DNA from: an uncultured Eubacteriales bacterium
GTDB taxonomy: Bacteria; Bacillota; Clostridia; Oscillospirales; Oscillospiraceae
Direction: 5' to 3'
Assembly (NCBI GenBank): GCA_900548795.1
Contig: URLT01000003.1
Span: 1-39,996, forward strand
DNA length: 39,996 nt
Position numbers and translations under genes: made by a program. Below the pieces are notes generated by a model. The model was given only the letters and a program-made list of their open reading frames with translations, searched no databases and had not been told where the DNA came from. Of this stretch, positions 36,740-39,996 are shown piece after piece (the first letter of the stretch is position 1; every line of letters starts with the position of its first letter).

Positions 36740-38194
36740 ATGTCTGATTTCTCTGAGCTTCTGAACCGCTTTGTTCGCGGCCGCGGGATCAGCGTCACGC
36801 AGCTTGCCCGCTCCTGCGGCATCCATCCGCCGACTCTGCACCAGTATATGAACGGCAAGCGCGCGCTTCACAACGACGCCGAGCTTGAGTCGCTCTCCGC
36901 TGCCCTGCAGCTCACGCCGGCTGAGTATGAGCAGCTCTCGGAGGCCTATTCCGTCCTGCAGCTCGGCCCGGAGCGCTCCGCCGAGCGCCGGAAGATCCGT
37001 TGGCTGCTGCGCTCCCTGCCCGAGATCGAGCGGCGTTACGGCTCCGTCGGCGTCACGCCGGAATTTCACCCCTATGAGATCAGCCACGACTACGCCGTCC
37101 TGCGCTCGGAAACAGAGATCCAGGCGGTGCTTTTCTCCCTGTTCGCCGACGCCCTGCAGCGCGGCGAGGAGCTGGCCGTGATGCTCCCGCCGGAAAACGA
37201 GCTGCTCTACAACCTGTTTCTGCTGCTGGGGCACTTCCCCTCCGAGTCCGTCATCCGGCACGTCATCTGCATGGAGGGCGGGCGCTGCACGGGCAAGATC
37301 ACCAACATCGAACGCGCCTATTACGTCGTGCAGTACAGCACGTCCGTCGCGCGCTACACCGCCGGCTACTATTACGGCCATCCGGACGAGCGCTTTGGCA
37401 ACGAGAGCCTGATGCCTGGTCTGATCCTCACGGAGAACAGCGCGCTGCGCCTTTCGCCGGATTGCCGCACCGCGATCCTCTTCCGCAACCCGGAGATCCT
37501 TCGCTGCTATCGCGAGCAGTTCCAGCGCGTGGAGCAGCTCTGTCGCCCGCTGCTGACCCATCAGGTCACGCCTCTGTCGCTCTCCACGCATCATAACGAC
37601 GTCCTGCAAACCGACACCATCCTTCCGCTGTCCAGGCTGATCTCCGGCGGTCTGTGCGCCTCGGCCTTCCTCACCGACGAGATCATCCGCGAATATCTGA
37701 ATCCCGAGATTCCGAATTGCCAAGAGGTGCTCGCCTCCCTGCTGGAGCTGTCCCGCACGGTGCAGGCCTACAAGCGGGCGCGCAAAACCGTCATCATTCT
37801 GAATCAGGAGAGCGTGCGCTCCTTTGCGCAAACCGGGTATCTGACGGAATATCCGAGGCTCTTCATGGCCAAGCCGCTGTCAAAGGCGCACCGCCGCATC
37901 CTCCTCGAGAAAATGCTGCAGGCCTGCGCGGAGGGCTGGTATCAGATGATCTTCCTGAAAAATTGCGTTTTCCCGGTCAAGCCGCACTGGGACGTCGGCA
38001 TCATGTTCCGAAACATCCTCTCCATCTCCGTTGTGTCGGACACGCTCAGCCGCGATCTGCGGTTCAACGAGCAAGGAGTGTGCCGCGCATTCGAGGATTA
38101 TTTTGACGACCTCTCCACGGGCAGATACGCCCTCTCCCCCGAGGAGACGAACGCCGCCATCCGGCAGATCATCGACGAGCTGCTTCCATGCTGA
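36740..38194 (+). CDS. XRE-family transcriptional regulator with large C-terminal domain (484 aa)
   Basis: Residues about 8-62 form a helix-turn-helix of the Cro/CI type (GISVTQLARSCGIHPPTLHQ, then YMNGKRALHNDAELE). The remaining 420 residues are an unrecognised, mainly helical domain with no signal or membrane segment; it may sense a small molecule or peptide. AAAGGAGG precedes the ATG at 36740. It is transcribed alone from its own promoter, downstream of and in the same direction as the giant-protein/RiPP-like operon, so it could regulate that operon; this is inferred only from location. Confidence 0.8.
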   Translation: MSDFSELLNRFVRGRGISVTQLARSCGIHPPTLHQYMNGKRALHNDAELESLSAALQLTPAEYEQLSEAYSVLQLGPERSAERRKIRWLLRSLPEIERRYGSVGVTPEFHPYEISHDYAVLRSETEIQAVLFSLFADALQRGEELAVMLPPENELLYNLFLLLGHFPSESVIRHVICMEGGRCTGKITNIERAYYVVQYSTSVARYTAGYYYGHPDERFGNESLMPGLILTENSALRLSPDCRTAILFRNPEILRCYREQFQRVEQLCRPLLTHQVTPLSLSTHHNDVLQTDTILPLSRLISGGLCASAFLTDEIIREYLNPEIPNCQEVLASLLELSRTVQAYKRARKTVIILNQESVRSFAQTGYLTEYPRLFMAKPLSKAHRRILLEKMLQACAEGWYQMIFLKNCVFPVKPHWDVGIMFRNILSISVVSDTLSRDLRFNEQGVCRAFEDYFDDLSTGRYALSPEETNAAIRQIIDELLPC

Positions 38195-38276
38195 AAAATT
38201 TTCTTAGGGCAACGCCGCGCAAAAAGAGCACATAAAGTAAAAACGTCCGTTTTCAAACAAAAACGTCCCGATTTCC

Positions 38277-38533
38277 GTGTCATTGCGAGGCCGCAGCGCG
38301 GCCGTGGCAATCTTAAAGTTGAAGGCATGGCATCCCGTGGCGAAGCACGGGAGCACGAAGCAAAAAAGAATACTTACAACAAAGCATGAGATCCGCCGCT
38401 TCGTTCCGTTCTCTCTCTTCCTTTCAAGGCTCTGTTTCGTTCCGCGCAACCATAGTTCGTTTCGGGATGACAAATCGTTTCGTTAAAGATTGCCGCGTCG
38501 GGCGCAAAGAATGCGCCCTCCTCGCAATGACAC
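38277..38533. repeat. 257-bp element with inverted ends
   Basis: The ends GTGTCATTGCGAGG (38277-38290) and CCTCGCAATGACAC (38520-38533) are perfect inverted repeats. Further inside, GGCAATCTTAAAG and TTAAAGATTGCC also pair. Palindromic CATTGCGAG elements of this kind recur in many bacterial genomes. The interior has no convincing ORF. Non-autonomous mobile origin is likely. Confidence 0.7.
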
Positions 38534-38534
38534 A

Positions 38535-38568
38535 AAACTGGTAGGTTTTATGAAAAACCTACCAGTTT
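38535..38568. terminator. 15-bp perfect hairpin between repeat elements
   Basis: AAACTGGTAGGTTTT (38535-38549) pairs with AAAACCTACCAGTTT (38554-38568). It lies directly after the inverted-end element and is short of a true T-tract on either strand. It may serve as a weak bidirectional terminator or be part of a repeat. Confidence 0.4.
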
Positions 38569-38575
38569 CCTAATC

Positions 38576-38743
38576 GGAATGCTTGAATCTGTCGCGAAAA
38601 GACGCCGACCCTAAATTGGAATGTTATAATCTGTCGCGGAGCGACACCGACTCTATATCGGAATGCTTGAATCTGTCGCGAAAAGACACCGACTCTATAT
38701 CGGAATGTTATAATCTGTCGCGGAGTGACGCCGACCCTATTTG
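38576..38743. repeat. Four 42-bp tandem repeats in an ABAB pattern
   Basis: Units start at 38576, 38618, 38660 and 38702 with exact 42-bp periodicity and the common core ATCTGTCGCG. Units 1 and 3 read GGAATGCTTGA...GCGAAAAGAC, units 2 and 4 GGAATGTTATA...GCGGAG(C/T)GAC. An 84-bp dimer was therefore duplicated. Confidence 0.85.
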
Positions 38744-38782
38744 TTGACCGATTTTGACGGTTCCGGCTTTTTGACAGTCTGA

Positions 38783-38822
38783 AAAATAATGGCAGACACG
38801 AACGTGTCCGCCATTATTTTTT
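38783..38822. terminator. Bidirectional terminator after the xanthine-dehydrogenase-like operon
   Basis: A long stem (38783-38800 with 38803-38820, one mismatch) has T-runs on both strands: plus 38817-38822 and minus 38786-38782. It lies 33 nt beyond the stop of the iron-sulfur subunit and ends that operon. Confidence 0.85.
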
Positions 38823-38854
38823 ATGCTATTACAGGAAGCGGCCGACTGCCGCGA

Positions 38855-39361
38855 TCACTTTGCCTCCTCGGGCATGGGCTTGCCGAGGCGCTTATACATG
38901 GTCTTTTTGACGGCCTTGATGATGTTTTCATAGCCGGTGCAGCGGCACAGGTGGCCGGAGAGCAGCTTGCGGAGCTGGGCGTCGGTATATTCCTTGCCGC
39001 TCTCGAGGATCTCGATCGAGCTCATCAGGAAGCCCGGCGTGCAGAAGCCGCACTGGATGGCAGCCTCCTCGATGAAGGCCTGCTGAATGTCGGACAGCTC
39101 GCCGTTCGGGCCGATGAGGCTCTCGAGCGTGCGGATCTTTTTGCCGTTTGCCCAGACGGCCAGATAGATGCAGGAGTTGAACGCCTCGCCGTCGATCAGG
39201 ACGGTGCAGGCGCCGCACTCGCCGACCTCGCAGCCCTTCTTCACGGAGGTCATGCGGAAGTCGTTGCGCAGCATATCGGTCAGGCTGGCGCGGACGTCGA
39301 CGATCTGCTGCACGTCCTTGCCGTTGAGGTTATATTTCACAAGACGGTACTGGTTTTCCAT
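38855..39361 (-). CDS. Xanthine-dehydrogenase-family iron-sulfur subunit (XdhC/CoxS-type)
   Basis: The 168-residue protein has the two [2Fe-2S] domains of molybdenum hydroxylases: a plant-ferredoxin-like site C44, C49, C52, C64 (GCEVGECGACTVLIDG) and a helical site C104, C107, C139, C141 (QCGFCTPG and CRCTG). It carries electrons between the molybdopterin subunit and the FAD subunit. The ATG at 39361 overlaps the FAD gene's stop by one base. The substrate of this class (xanthine, other purines, nicotinate or CO) is set by the large subunit, which is not in the window. Confidence 0.93.
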   Translation of the reverse strand: MENQYRLVKYNLNGKDVQQIVDVRASLTDMLRNDFRMTSVKKGCEVGECGACTVLIDGEAFNSCIYLAVWANGKKIRTLESLIGPNGELSDIQQAFIEEAAIQCGFCTPGFLMSSIEILESGKEYTDAQLRKLLSGHLCRCTGYENIIKAVKKTMYKRLGKPMPEEAK

Positions 39362-39996
39362 CAGAAGGCACCTCCTGCACGTTTTACGGATTCGATGATG
39401 CAGCGCTTGGCGCTCTCGACGGCAACGTGCTGACGCAGCGCCTTGGAGGCACGCCACGAGTCACGCGGATTGATGTCCTCGAGCACCTTCTGCGCGAAGA
39501 CCTCGACGTTTTCCATGGTGACGGCCTTGCCGGTGAGGAACTCCTCAGCGTGCGGGGCGCGCATCGGGATCGGGCCGGCGACGCCATAGGCGATGCGGAC
39601 GCGGTCAAAGGTCTTCTTGTCGGCCGACAGGCGCACGTTCACGGAGCAGCCGTTCGTGGCGATGTCCAGCGCGTTGCGCATGGCGTATTTGATATAGTAT
39701 CCCCATGTGTTCTCATAGCTGGCCTTCGGAATGAGGATGGCGGTCTGGATCTCGCCGTCGCGAATGTCGACGACCTTCGCCTTGAGATAAAAATCCTTGA
39801 TCGGGACGCGGCGCACGCCGTTCGGGCCGGTCAGCTCGACGATGGCCTCCCACGCGTGGAGCGTGGAGGCGGAGTCGGCCGAGGTGACGCCGTTGCAGGT
39901 GTTGCCGCCGATGGTGCCGATGTTGCGGATCTGCGGGCCGCCGACCATGTCGACCGCCTGCCCCAGAACGTTGATGTACTTCTGAATGATGGGGTC
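39361..39996 (-). CDS. Xanthine-dehydrogenase-family FAD-binding subunit (XdhB/CoxM-type), partial
   Basis: The gene enters from the right edge; its 5' end is missing and 211 codons are visible. IRNIGTIGGNTCNGVTSADS is the FAD-binding motif of the molybdopterin dehydrogenase FAD domain, and the C-terminal CO-dehydrogenase-flavoprotein domain follows (about VRIAYGVAGPIPMRAPHAEE). It passes electrons to NAD+ or another acceptor. Stop and start overlap with the iron-sulfur subunit gene shows a tight operon; the molybdenum subunit is expected outside the window. Confidence 0.92.
   Translation of the reverse strand, partial: DPIIQKYINVLGQAVDMVGGPQIRNIGTIGGNTCNGVTSADSASTLHAWEAIVELTGPNGVRRVPIKDFYLKAKVVDIRDGEIQTAILIPKASYENTWGYYIKYAMRNALDIATNGCSVNVRLSADKKTFDRVRIAYGVAGPIPMRAPHAEEFLTGKAVTMENVEVFAQKVLEDINPRDSWRASKALRQHVAVESAKRCIIESVKRAGGAF

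Overview
The window looks like a chromosomal segment from a GC-rich, strictly anaerobic Firmicute of the Clostridia, most like Oscillospiraceae. This is inferred from gene content: a monomeric [FeFe]-hydrogenase start, an electron-bifurcating NfnAB pair, Rex, an iron-dependent alcohol dehydrogenase, a xanthine-dehydrogenase-type operon, an LPxTG-like motif, and strong GGAGG ribosome binding sites.

Region 1 (1-7445, minus strand) is redox metabolism: the N-terminus of a [FeFe] hydrogenase, a thioredoxin-like [2Fe-2S] protein, a frameshifted kinase-like gene, rex, nfnB, nfnA, a Nudix hydrolase, an Fe-ADH and a LysR regulator. The rex and Fe-ADH promoters share the same spaced sites, so the LysR protein probably controls both. 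Region 2 (7581-10388, plus strand) is a metNIQ methionine importer. It follows a consensus promoter, a 32-codon methionine-rich leader ORF and a terminator, which fits ribosome-mediated attenuation by methionine supply.

Region 3 (10389-12110) is an accessory island. It holds a truncated phage-head/toxin-tip gene and a probable immunity gene between two direct copies of a 161-bp MITE. Region 4 (12152-20980) is a complete type I-C CRISPR-Cas locus on the minus strand: cas3-cas5c-cas8c(with internal cas11c)-cas7-cas4-cas1-cas2, a leader, and 12 repeats. Divergent from cas3 is a short transcription unit made of one diverged CRISPR repeat, a spacer-like tail and a terminator. Its tail matches a site just upstream of the cas promoter, next to a TTC PAM, with mismatches only at positions 6, 12 and 18 over the first 19 positions. 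Those are the positions type I effectors do not read. I interpret it as a crRNA-like RNA that lets Cascade repress its own operon. It is the most striking feature in the window.

Region 5 (21105-36442) has a third MITE copy, then an apparent plus-strand operon: a 3,938-residue secreted protein (SdrD-B-like, repeated beta-sandwich, GH99/WbsX-like and copper-amine-oxidase-N-like modules, and an LPPTG without a membrane anchor), a small Cys-containing RiPP-precursor-like peptide, a lipoprotein, an HPr-kinase-like protein and a radical SAM/SPASM enzyme. Region 6 (36590-39996) has an XRE-type regulator, a repeat-rich intergenic stretch (a 257-bp palindromic-ended element and four 42-bp tandem repeats), and the end of a minus-strand xanthine-dehydrogenase-like operon.
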